From Ancylobacter novellus (lineage in GTDB: Bacteria; Pseudomonadota; Alphaproteobacteria; Rhizobiales; Xanthobacteraceae), in contig QFQD01000074.1 of assembly GCA_003241485.1 (NCBI GenBank), positions 1 through 28,420 on the forward strand: a stretch of DNA of 28,420 nt, in the 5' to 3' direction. The position numbers and the translations under genes are program-made. The notes under the pieces are model-generated. The model searched no databases, was not told the origin of the DNA, and was given only the letters and a program-made list of their open reading frames with translations. Of the stretch, positions 22,209 through 28,420 are shown one piece after another (positions within the stretch are counted from its first letter, which is position 1; the number at the start of each line of letters is the position of its first letter).

Positions 22209-23200
22209 GCGCGGTTCCTGAAAGCGTTCAGCACCATGACGAGCAGCAGGAAGCCGCCCCAGATGAAGTCGATCAGATGGTTGGAGAACCGCATCATCTG
22301 GAAGCCCGAGGCCAGAAGCATGAGCGCGATCACCGCGATGGAGATGCCCAGCACCGTGCCCTTGCCGCCGGCCGGGTTGGTGCCGCCGAGCACGCAGATC
22401 AGCACGGCCTGCAGCAGGTAGGAATTGCCGTAATCCGACTTCGCCGCATTGGTGCGGCCCGACAGCATGATGCCGGCGAGGGCGGCGAGCGTGCCGCTCA
22501 GCATGTAGGAGGCGAGCACCATGCGGTCGCTCTTCAGCCCGGCGAAGAGGGCGGCGCGCGGGTTTGTGCCGATGAGGAACAGGTTTAGGCCAAAGGAGGT
22601 GCGGGTGAGCAGCACCGCGATCACCATGGCCACCGCGACGAAGATCAGCAGCGGCACGGCGATGCCAAACAGCTTGCCATTGCCGATCAGTCCCCAATAG
22701 GCGGGAAAGCCGACAATGGCCGGCCCGCCGGTCAGCACCATGCACAGGCCCGTGAAGACCTGGCCCGTGCCGAGCGTGGCGAGGATGGGCGTGATCTTCG
22801 CCCGCGTAATCAACAGCCCGTTCAGCGCCCCGGCGATCAGCCCGACGCCCAGCGCCAGCATCACGCCGGCGGCGACGCGGGCGATCTCCCCGGCCATGCC
22901 AGCGGCAGGATCACCCGGCAACAGCTTGGTGAAGAACACGCCCGCGAGGATACCCGCAAGATTGGCGATGCCAATCACCGACAGGTCGATGCCGCCGGTG
23001 AGCATCGCCAGCATCATGGCGATGGCGACGATACCCAGCTCGGGAAAGATGAAGCTGATCGATTCGAAATTGTAGTAGCGCAGGAACTTGTTGGGCTCGA
23101 GCCAGCTCATCGCGGCGAAAATCACCACGGTGATGAGGATGAGCTGGAGGATGTTGTTGTCGCGGTTGATGAAGCGCGAGAGGTCGAATTGCTTGTTCAT
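22205..23200 (-). CDS. Sugar ABC transporter permease (RbsC/BPD_transp_2 family), second
   Basis: An inner-membrane permease of the carbohydrate-uptake 2 class, with about 8-10 hydrophobic segments (LQLILITVVIFAAMSWL, LGIVAIAMMLAMLTGGIDLS, VAAGVMLALGVGLIAGALNG, LLIFVAVAMVIAVLL and others). The MLTGGIDLSV motif and the cytoplasmic loop with FGLNLFLIGTNPRAALFAGL, where the ATPase docks, are typical of RbsC relatives. The start at 23200 (MNKQFDLS) has GAGGGG about 10 bases upstream. It is the second of two different permeases, so the channel is probably a heterodimer. It starts 15 bases beyond the stop of the first permease gene. Confidence 0.92.
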   Translation of the reverse strand: MNKQFDLSRFINRDNNILQLILITVVIFAAMSWLEPNKFLRYYNFESISFIFPELGIVAIAMMLAMLTGGIDLSVIGIANLAGILAGVFFTKLLPGDPAAGMAGEIARVAAGVMLALGVGLIAGALNGLLITRAKITPILATLGTGQVFTGLCMVLTGGPAIVGFPAYWGLIGNGKLFGIAVPLLIFVAVAMVIAVLLTRTSFGLNLFLIGTNPRAALFAGLKSDRMVLASYMLSGTLAALAGIMLSGRTNAAKSDYGNSYLLQAVLICVLGGTNPAGGKGTVLGISIAVIALMLLASGFQMMRFSNHLIDFIWGGFLLLVMVLNAFRNRA

Positions 23201-23214
23201 CGGGCCCATTCCCC

Positions 23215-24186
23215 TCACGCCACCGTCTTCCGGTCGCGCCAGGCGGTCAGCGCGGTAGCGATAACGATGACGCAGCCGATCACCACGCCCTGCCAGGTAT
23301 TGTCGACGCGCATGATGATCAGGCTGTTCTTGATCAGCACCAGCAGGAACACGCCGAGCAGCGTGCCGAGCACCGAGCCGCGCCCGCCAAAGATCGACGC
23401 GCCGCCCAGCACGACCGCTGCGATCACGTCCAGCTCATAGCCGACGAAGTCGCGGGGATTGGCCAGCCAGATCATCGAGGCGTGCAGCAGCCCGGCGAAG
23501 CCCGCCAGCGCGCCGGCAAGGCCATAGGCGACATAGACGGTGCGCCGGGTGTTGAAGCCCACGCGCTTGGCCGATTCCACGTCGTCGCCATAGGCGAAGA
23601 TCGAGCGCCCGGTCATCGTCCGGGTAAGCAGCAGCCAGACCAGCACCGCGAGACCGAGATAGACGAACACCATGACGGACAGCTTCGCACCGCCGATCTC
23701 CAGGCTGGAACGTCCCAACGCGATCAGCGCCGGAGGCATCCGGTCGATATTGACGATCGAGGTGCCGACAAGGCCGAGCAGGAGGCCGCGCACCACCGAG
23801 GCAGAGCCCAGCGTCACGATCAGCGGGATCATGCGGAAGGTGTGGATGAAGAAGGCGTTGGCCAGCCCGCAGACGAGGCCGATCAGCGTCGCGCCGATGA
23901 AGGGAAGCAGTACCCCCTCCAAACCATAGGCGTTCATCGCAAGCACGGTGAGATACATCGCCGCCGCCGCGAAGGCGGGAAAGGAGACGTCGATCCCGCC
24001 GGAAACCATCACGATCAGCACGCTCAGCGCCATGATTCCGATGATGACATTGGCGCGGAGCAGGTTGAACAGGTTATCGGCCTGCCAGAAGGCGGGATTT
24101 ATCAGTCCGATAAGGATCATGATCGCGACGACGATCAGGAAGACCGCTGTCTCGGAGCGGCGCATCAGCTTGGCGAGGTGATTCAT
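23215..24186 (-). CDS. Sugar ABC transporter permease (RbsC family), first
   Basis: A 323-residue inner-membrane permease with hydrophobic helices (TAVFLIVVAIMILIGLINPAF, IMALSVLIVMVSGGIDVSF, LLPFIGATLIGLVCGLANAF, LSVMVFVYLGLAVLVWLLL, LGTLLGVFLLVLIKNSLIIM). It contains the VSGGIDVSFPA signature of the family and the ATPase-contact loop with IFAYGDDVESAKRVGFN. Its ATG overlaps the ATPase stop (TGATG), giving coupled translation. It pairs with the second permease and the ATPase to form a CUT2-type importer. Substrate is probably deoxyribose, as deduced from the operon, not from the protein itself. Confidence 0.92.
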   Translation of the reverse strand: MNHLAKLMRRSETAVFLIVVAIMILIGLINPAFWQADNLFNLLRANVIIGIMALSVLIVMVSGGIDVSFPAFAAAAMYLTVLAMNAYGLEGVLLPFIGATLIGLVCGLANAFFIHTFRMIPLIVTLGSASVVRGLLLGLVGTSIVNIDRMPPALIALGRSSLEIGGAKLSVMVFVYLGLAVLVWLLLTRTMTGRSIFAYGDDVESAKRVGFNTRRTVYVAYGLAGALAGFAGLLHASMIWLANPRDFVGYELDVIAAVVLGGASIFGGRGSVLGTLLGVFLLVLIKNSLIIMRVDNTWQGVVIGCVIVIATALTAWRDRKTVA

Positions 24187-25682
24187 CAGCGCAGCGTCTT
24201 CAAGCGGTTGTGGATGTCGTCTTCCTCAAGGCCACGCGGGTCGAGATCGTCGACGATCGCACCGCGGTGCATGAGGAGGATGCGGTTGCAGTTGTGCAGA
24301 AGCTCCGGCACGTCGTCGGAGATCATCAGCACGCTCAGCCCGTCCTTCACCGCCAGTTCGCGGATCCGGCGGTGGATTTCCGCCTTCGAGCCGACATCTA
24401 CGCCGACGGTGGGGCCGTTGAGGATCAGCACGCGCGGCCCGGTGAGCAGCCACCGGCCGATAATGACCCGCTGCTGGTTCCCGCCCGAGAGCTTGCCGAC
24501 CTGCTTTTCCACATCGGTGGTGGCGATGCGCATGTCGGCCACGGTCCGCTCAGCGAGCGCGGTCATCGCGTCGTCGGAGAGGAACGGCCCGCGCGTTGCC
24601 CGGTCGATGGCACTCGCCACCACATTGCGGGCGATGGACTGGCTCATGAACAGGCCTTCGGACAACCTGTCCTCGGGCACATAGGCAATCCCGGCATCGA
24701 CCGCCTCGGGCACGCTCTTGAGCGTGAGTTCTCGCCCATCGAGGAAGATCTTGCCGCGATAATCCGGTTCCATGCCGAACAGCGCGAGGGCAAGCTCGGT
24801 GCGCCCGGAGCCGAGCAGGCCGGACAGCCCGACGATTTCCCCGGCGCGCAGATCGAGCGAGACATCGCGCACAACCTCGCCAACGCTCAGCCGCTCCACC
24901 CGCAGGCGCGGCTCGGCGGCGGCATCGCCCGTCCATGCGTAGCGTTCGTGACCGAGATCCTGCCCGGTCATGGCGCGGGTGATGCGGGCCTCGGTGAAAT
25001 CGGTCGTCGGGCCTTCCTCGACCTTGCGGCCATTGCGGAACACGCAGATGCGATCGGAAATCTCCAGCATCTCGCGCATCTTGTGGCTGACGAAGAGCAC
25101 CGCGATGCCCTTTGCGCGGATTTCGCGCACCAGCGTGAACAGCCGGTCGACCTCGCGCCCGGTGAGCGCCGTGGTCGGCTCGTCCATGATGAGCAGGCGC
25201 GTCTCGCTCATCAGCGCGCGGGCGATGGCGACAATCTGCCGGTCGGCGGTGGACAGGTCGCCGACGCGCGCGTCGAGGTCGATGGTGACATCGAGCCGCG
25301 CCAGCGCCTCGGCGCCGAGCCGGTGGCATTCGGCGGGGGCAATGAAGCGGCGCCCCTCGCTCAGCAGGCGGCCCATGGCGAGATTTTCGGCCACGGTGAG
25401 GCTCGGGAACAGCGAGAAGTCCTGGTAGATCACCTGCACACCGGCGGCGATGGCCGCGCGCGGCGAGAAGCCGGAGACCGGCGCGCCATCGATCAGCAGC
25501 GTGCCTTCGTCGAAATCATAGACGCCGGAGACGATCTTTATCAGCGTCGACTTGCCCGAGCCATTTTCGCCGGCAAGGCACAGGATCTCGGCCGGCTCGA
25601 TGCGGAAATCGACGCCGTCCAGCGCCTTCATGCCGGGAAAGCGCTTGGTGACACCACGCAGTTCGATCAGTGGTTCGGCCAT
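24186..25682 (-). CDS. Sugar ABC transporter ATP-binding protein (two ABC domains)
   Basis: A 498-residue double ATPase of the CUT2 (RbsA/MglA-like) class. Domain 1 has Walker A GENGSGKST at residues 38-46, a divergent signature LSTADRQ, Walker B LLIMDEPT and the switch region VLFVSHKM. Domain 2 has a degenerate Walker A GLLGSGRTE and the signature LSGGNQQ. This asymmetry is normal for the class. It powers import through the two permeases. ATG 25682 lacks a strong ribosome site; it lies 144 bp after the binding-protein gene, across two hairpins that could lower its expression relative to that gene. Confidence 0.94.
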   Translation of the reverse strand: MAEPLIELRGVTKRFPGMKALDGVDFRIEPAEILCLAGENGSGKSTLIKIVSGVYDFDEGTLLIDGAPVSGFSPRAAIAAGVQVIYQDFSLFPSLTVAENLAMGRLLSEGRRFIAPAECHRLGAEALARLDVTIDLDARVGDLSTADRQIVAIARALMSETRLLIMDEPTTALTGREVDRLFTLVREIRAKGIAVLFVSHKMREMLEISDRICVFRNGRKVEEGPTTDFTEARITRAMTGQDLGHERYAWTGDAAAEPRLRVERLSVGEVVRDVSLDLRAGEIVGLSGLLGSGRTELALALFGMEPDYRGKIFLDGRELTLKSVPEAVDAGIAYVPEDRLSEGLFMSQSIARNVVASAIDRATRGPFLSDDAMTALAERTVADMRIATTDVEKQVGKLSGGNQQRVIIGRWLLTGPRVLILNGPTVGVDVGSKAEIHRRIRELAVKDGLSVLMISDDVPELLHNCNRILLMHRGAIVDDLDPRGLEEDDIHNRLKTLR

Positions 25683-25708
25683 AAGACGTGCTCTGGAAAG
25701 GGACAGGG

Positions 25709-25732
25709 ACGGCCGGTACGCAGCCCGGCCGT
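25709..25732. other. Second intercistronic hairpin before the ATPase gene
   Basis: ACGGCCGG (25709-25716) pairs with CCGGCCGT (25725-25732). It sits between the binding-protein and ATPase genes, after the larger hairpin at 25784-25817, and may help stabilise or attenuate the operon mRNA. Confidence 0.45.
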
Positions 25733-25783
25733 TCGCATGGGAGCACGCAGCTCCCTGGAGAGTTCAAATGCAGCAAAATGCCC

Positions 25784-25817
25784 GCGGGGCAGGGCGACCT
25801 TGGCCACCCCGCCCCGC
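25784..25817 (-). terminator. Attenuator/stabilising hairpin after the binding-protein gene
   Basis: On the minus strand GCGGGGCGGGG pairs with CCCTGCCCCGC (one G-U pair) around a 12-nt loop, 9 bp after the binding-protein stop. Such partial terminators often raise periplasmic-protein output over the membrane components in ABC operons. A short T-run (ATTTTG) follows the stem on the minus strand. Confidence 0.55.
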
Positions 25818-25826
25818 AAAGGCGCA

Positions 25827-26873
25827 TCAGAACTTGTACTGGTCCATATTGTCCTTGGTCACGCCGACCCAGCCCTGGCCATAGAGCAGGTTCGGCGCGG
25901 CGCCGGCCGGGGTGGTGAGCTTCTCATAGCCCTTCAGCCCGAGATTGAGGCCGGCCTTGATCTCATCCTTCTTGCCCGAAAGCGCCATCACGGCGAGCTC
26001 GTTCATGGCATAGCCGGCGACCGCGGGATCCCAGAACTGGATGTACTGGATGTCGCCGTCCTGCAGATACTTGCCGGCGACGGAGGGCAGGCCGGTGCCG
26101 GAGAAGAACACCTTGCCCTTGAGGCCGCGCTCGGCGATCAGCCGGCCGGCGCCCGCCGAGGTCGGCATCGGGCCGCCAATGATGCCGTTCACGTCCGGAT
26201 AGGTCGTGAGGGCTTCCGACAGGCGGTTATAGTCGGTGTTGGCGTCGTCATAGGTCTCGAGGCGCTGGGTGGCGAGCGCCATGTCGGGGAAGTGCTTCTT
26301 CTGGTACTCGATGGCGCCGTCGATCCACTCGTTCTGCGACTGCGAGGTCAGGCTGCCGACGGTCGCAAGGTACTTGCCCTTGCCGCCGGTGTACTTGCCG
26401 AGCACTTCCATGAGCTGGGCGCCATAAGCCTTGTTGTCGAAGGCTTCGAGCACGTAGTCGGCGTTCTTGAGGTTCGAGGCCTCATGCGCGATCACCACGA
26501 TGCCACGGTCGCGGGCCTTCTTCAGAACCGGCTCCACTGCCTCGACCGAGAAGGGCACGATGCAGATGGCGTCGACACCCTGGGCGATCAGGTTCTCGAC
26601 GAGCTGGACCTGCGCGGCCGCGTCCGCCTGGCTGGGGCCAACCTGCCAGACATCCATGCCTGTATCGGCGCCGAACTGCTTCACCCCGGCGCCCATGCGG
26701 TCGAACCAGGCAATGCCGTCGACCTTCACCACGGTCGCGATCGAGAATTTCTTGCCGGTGGCGGCGGCGGTGATGTCCTTGCGAACCTGGCTGGTGTCGA
26801 CGACGTTGTCGGCGAAAGCCGGCATGGCGAGCAGCGACAGGCCGGCGGCCAGTGTGAGTAGTGTCTTTCTCAT
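25827..26873 (-). CDS. Periplasmic sugar-binding protein (LsrB/RbsB-type)
   Basis: A 348-residue secreted substrate-binding protein of the periplasmic-binding-protein 4 class. The N-terminus is a standard Sec signal peptide (MRKTLLTLAAGLSLLAMPAFA) with cleavage predicted after AFA, and there is no lipobox cysteine. Family motifs include WFDRMGAGVKQFG, QADAAAQVQLVENLIAQGVD, ICIVPFSVEAVEP and GIVVIAHEAS. It delivers sugar to the permeases. GGAGG lies 7 bases before the ATG, the strongest site in the operon. Resemblance to LsrB/RhaS-type proteins is general, so the deoxyribose substrate is inferred from deoC and deoK. Confidence 0.92.
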   Translation of the reverse strand: MRKTLLTLAAGLSLLAMPAFADNVVDTSQVRKDITAAATGKKFSIATVVKVDGIAWFDRMGAGVKQFGADTGMDVWQVGPSQADAAAQVQLVENLIAQGVDAICIVPFSVEAVEPVLKKARDRGIVVIAHEASNLKNADYVLEAFDNKAYGAQLMEVLGKYTGGKGKYLATVGSLTSQSQNEWIDGAIEYQKKHFPDMALATQRLETYDDANTDYNRLSEALTTYPDVNGIIGGPMPTSAGAGRLIAERGLKGKVFFSGTGLPSVAGKYLQDGDIQYIQFWDPAVAGYAMNELAVMALSGKKDEIKAGLNLGLKGYEKLTTPAGAAPNLLYGQGWVGVTKDNMDQYKF

Positions 26874-26934
26874 GTATGTCCTCCCAGACATTTGTTGATC
26901 TTGAGACGATGTCGATGCCGCACGGGGTGCGGGA

Positions 26935-27636
26935 TCAGTAGCCGGCGGCGGCCGGAGCCTTTCCTCCCACAATGGCGAGGCTCGCACTGGCGCCGATACG
27001 GCTGGCGCCCGCATCGATCATCGCCCAGGCGGTCGCCGCATCGCGCACGCCGCCGGAAGCCTTGACGCCCATATCGGGACCGACCACCCGGCGCATCAGC
27101 GCGATGTCGGCGACGGTGGCGCCGCCGGTCGAGAAACCGGTGGAGGTCTTGACGAAATCCGCGCCGACCTCACTGGAGAGGCGGCACCCGATTTCCTTCT
27201 GGGCGTCGGTCAGCAGGCAGGTCTCAAGGATGACCTTGAGCACGGTCCCGGTCGTGGCGGCGCGCACTGCGGCGAGGTCGTCCCGGCAGCGCGCGAGGTC
27301 GCCCTCGATCAGCGCGCCGATGTCGAGCACCATGTCGATTTCCTGCGCTCCGGCGGCGATGGCGAGCGAGGCTTCCGCCGCCTTGGCTGCAGCACCACCC
27401 GCGCCCAGCGGGAAGCCGATCACCACGCAGGTCTTCACCGGACTGCCGGCAAGGCGACCGGCGACAAAGCCGGCGTGAACTGCATTCACGCAGACCGAGG
27501 CGAAGCCATTAGCCCGCGCCTCGTCGCAATAGCGCGCCACCTCGGCCCGCGAGGCCTCGGGCTTGAGGATCGTATGGTCGATGAACCCGGCCAACGCGCG
27601 CGGATCGCGCTGCGGCGCGTGTGTGTTATGGGACAT
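26935..27636 (-). CDS. deoC: Deoxyribose-phosphate aldolase
   Basis: DeoC splits 2-deoxy-D-ribose-5-phosphate into glyceraldehyde-3-phosphate and acetaldehyde, the last step of deoxyribose use. The 233-residue TIM-barrel protein has IDHTILKPEA, FASVCVNAVHAGFVAG, VVIGFPLGAG, EIDMVLDIGAL, VLKVILETCLL (Lys region), ADFVKTSTGFSTGGAT with the Schiff-base lysine in VKTSTGF, and VKASGGVRD. It is the first gene of the minus-strand operon and is divergent from the DeoR-type regulator. The start at 27636 gives a normal-length protein; the ribosome site is weak (GAGA). It ends in the usual AGY-type C-terminus, where a terminal Tyr is functionally important in the family. Confidence 0.96.
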   Translation of the reverse strand: MSHNTHAPQRDPRALAGFIDHTILKPEASRAEVARYCDEARANGFASVCVNAVHAGFVAGRLAGSPVKTCVVIGFPLGAGGAAAKAAEASLAIAAGAQEIDMVLDIGALIEGDLARCRDDLAAVRAATTGTVLKVILETCLLTDAQKEIGCRLSSEVGADFVKTSTGFSTGGATVADIALMRRVVGPDMGVKASGGVRDAATAWAMIDAGASRIGASASLAIVGGKAPAAAGY

Positions 27637-27661
27637 TGCAAGTCTCGATGTGGCGTGTTTT

Positions 27662-27718
27662 GTTATGATTATCACAACTTTTGTTTCGAACATTTCATGC
27701 GCATCTTGACGAGTCAAG
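27662..27718. promoter_or_regulatory. Candidate operator/promoter region between deoC and the DeoR regulator
   Basis: The 119-bp divergent gap is AT-rich in its middle and has a near-perfect inverted repeat GTTATGAT-T-ATCACAAC (27662-27678, 7 of 8 pairs) and a perfect one CTTGAC-GA-GTCAAG (27705-27718). These are plausible sites for the adjacent DeoR-family repressor controlling both directions. Assignment is from position and symmetry only. Confidence 0.5.
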
Positions 27719-27755
27719 GTCGGGCGTCGATGGAAGGGTGGGGACGGGGAGCGCT

Positions 27756-28420
27756 GTGAAAAAGTCCGAACGTATCCGGCGGCTGGAAGAGCGGCTGCGC
27801 GCCGCCGGCGTGCTGCATCTTCGCGAAGCAGCTGAACATCTCGATGTCTCCGAGATGACGGTGCGCCGCGACCTCGCGGCCTCGCCCGATCTTTTCAGCT
27901 ATCTCGGCGGCTATATCCTGCCCGCTGGCACCGAGCGCGCGACGACCTATCGGCTCGATGCGGAACTGGACGCCCATGCGGAGGCGAAGGGACTTGCCGG
28001 GCGCGCGGCGGCGCGTCTGGTGGAGCCGGACGACACGATCTTCATCGACTGCGGCACCACCACGCCGCATATGATCGAGCACTTGCCGATCACCGGCCGG
28101 CTCACCGTCGTCACCTATGCGATGAACATCGCCGCGCGCGTGGCCAACCGATCCAATACCAGCCTCATCCTGCTCGGCGGCCTGTTTCACGCCTCGTCCC
28201 AGACCTTCTCCGGCGAGGAGGCGCTGCGGAGCCTGGAACGGCTCGGCATCAACAAGGCGTTCATCTCCGCCGGCGGCGTTCATGCCCAGCACGGCGTCAC
28301 CTGCTCGAACTTCCACGAAGTGCCGATCAAGCAGGCCGTGCTGGCGCGCGCGGCCGAGGCCCATCTGGTGGTCGATTCCAGCAAGCTGGACAAGATCAAG
28401 CCGGCCTATTTCGCCCGCCG
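27756..28420 (+). CDS. DeoR-family transcriptional repressor (3' truncated by window)
   Basis: The start is GTG 27756, with GGGGA upstream. The N-terminus MKKSERIRRLEERLRAAGVL then HLREAAEHLDVSEMTVRRDL is the DeoR helix-turn-helix with the recognition helix SEMTVRRDL. The C-terminal effector domain has the sugar-phosphate motif FIDCGTTT, then SLILLGGLFH, KAFISAGGVHAQHGVTC and VDSSKLDKIKPAYF. The frame is open to the window end, so only a few dozen residues should be missing. DeoR-family repressors respond to phosphorylated sugars; here the natural ligand is deoxyribose-5-phosphate, inferred from the divergent deoC operon. It closely resembles enterobacterial DeoR in architecture. Confidence 0.92.
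   Translation, partial: MKKSERIRRLEERLRAAGVLHLREAAEHLDVSEMTVRRDLAASPDLFSYLGGYILPAGTERATTYRLDAELDAHAEAKGLAGRAAARLVEPDDTIFIDCGTTTPHMIEHLPITGRLTVVTYAMNIAARVANRSNTSLILLGGLFHASSQTFSGEEALRSLERLGINKAFISAGGVHAQHGVTCSNFHEVPIKQAVLARAAEAHLVVDSSKLDKIKPAYFAR

Noticed and set aside
24210..26861. An 883-codon open frame on the plus strand
   Set aside because: It runs antisense to the ABC ATPase, binding-protein and permease genes, whose products match known families over full length. Long antisense frames are expected in GC-rich DNA.

Overview
The window is high-GC DNA from an alphaproteobacterium, most likely of the order Hyphomicrobiales (inferred from gene style, the TGT and WrbA sequences and the rhizobial look of the phage genes; no database search was possible). 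It shows a conserved chromosome interrupted by one integrated phage-like element inserted in a tRNA-Lys gene.

Left chromosomal flank (1-2674): the end of queA overlaps tgt (queuosine tRNA modification), then a bidirectional terminator and a convergent wrbA quinone reductase gene, then tRNA-Lys(UUU).

Integrated element (about 2722-20108, 17.4 kb): a 47-bp perfect direct repeat (2675-2721 and 20062-20108) made of the 3' part of tRNA-Lys marks attL and attR. A tyrosine integrase lies just inside attR, with short TCGCCACC repeats next to both ends. From right to left on the minus strand come int, an AlpA-like regulator, a winged-helix protein, a replication-type protein whose gene carries iteron-like repeats, TerS, an unknown gene and a strong terminator. 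A late operon follows: unknown gene, ClpP-like head protease, HK97-type capsid, HNH nuclease, probable tail chaperone and tape measure, ending in another terminator. I see no large terminase, portal, connector, tail tube, baseplate or lysis gene, so this is a satellite-like or heavily reduced prophage. Four late genes contain in-frame TAG codons (six in total) with no TGA, TAA or frameshift inside them. Two small accessory genes each carry one in-frame TGA.

The left half of the element (2821-8925) is an accessory region: a phage-borne tRNA-Arg(UCU), an operator-rich divergent regulator pair, an AT-rich HEPN-motif gene that uses AGA/AGG codons, a predicted ADP-ribosyltransferase-like protein behind a 53-residue small protein (candidate toxin-antitoxin pair), a two-TM membrane protein and several small unknown genes. 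These look like morons or defence cargo.

Right chromosomal flank (20109-28420): a deoxyribose-utilisation locus on the minus strand: deoC, a periplasmic sugar-binding protein, ABC ATPase, two permeases, a DUF4432 mutarotase-like protein and a DeoK-type deoxyribokinase, with a divergent DeoR-family regulator that runs off the window. The proposed pathway is import, anomer handling, phosphorylation by DeoK and cleavage of deoxyribose-5-phosphate by DeoC. No gene-free stretch exceeds about 300 bases; 2373-2644 and 3169-3406 hold nothing recognisable beyond promoters and a weak hairpin.
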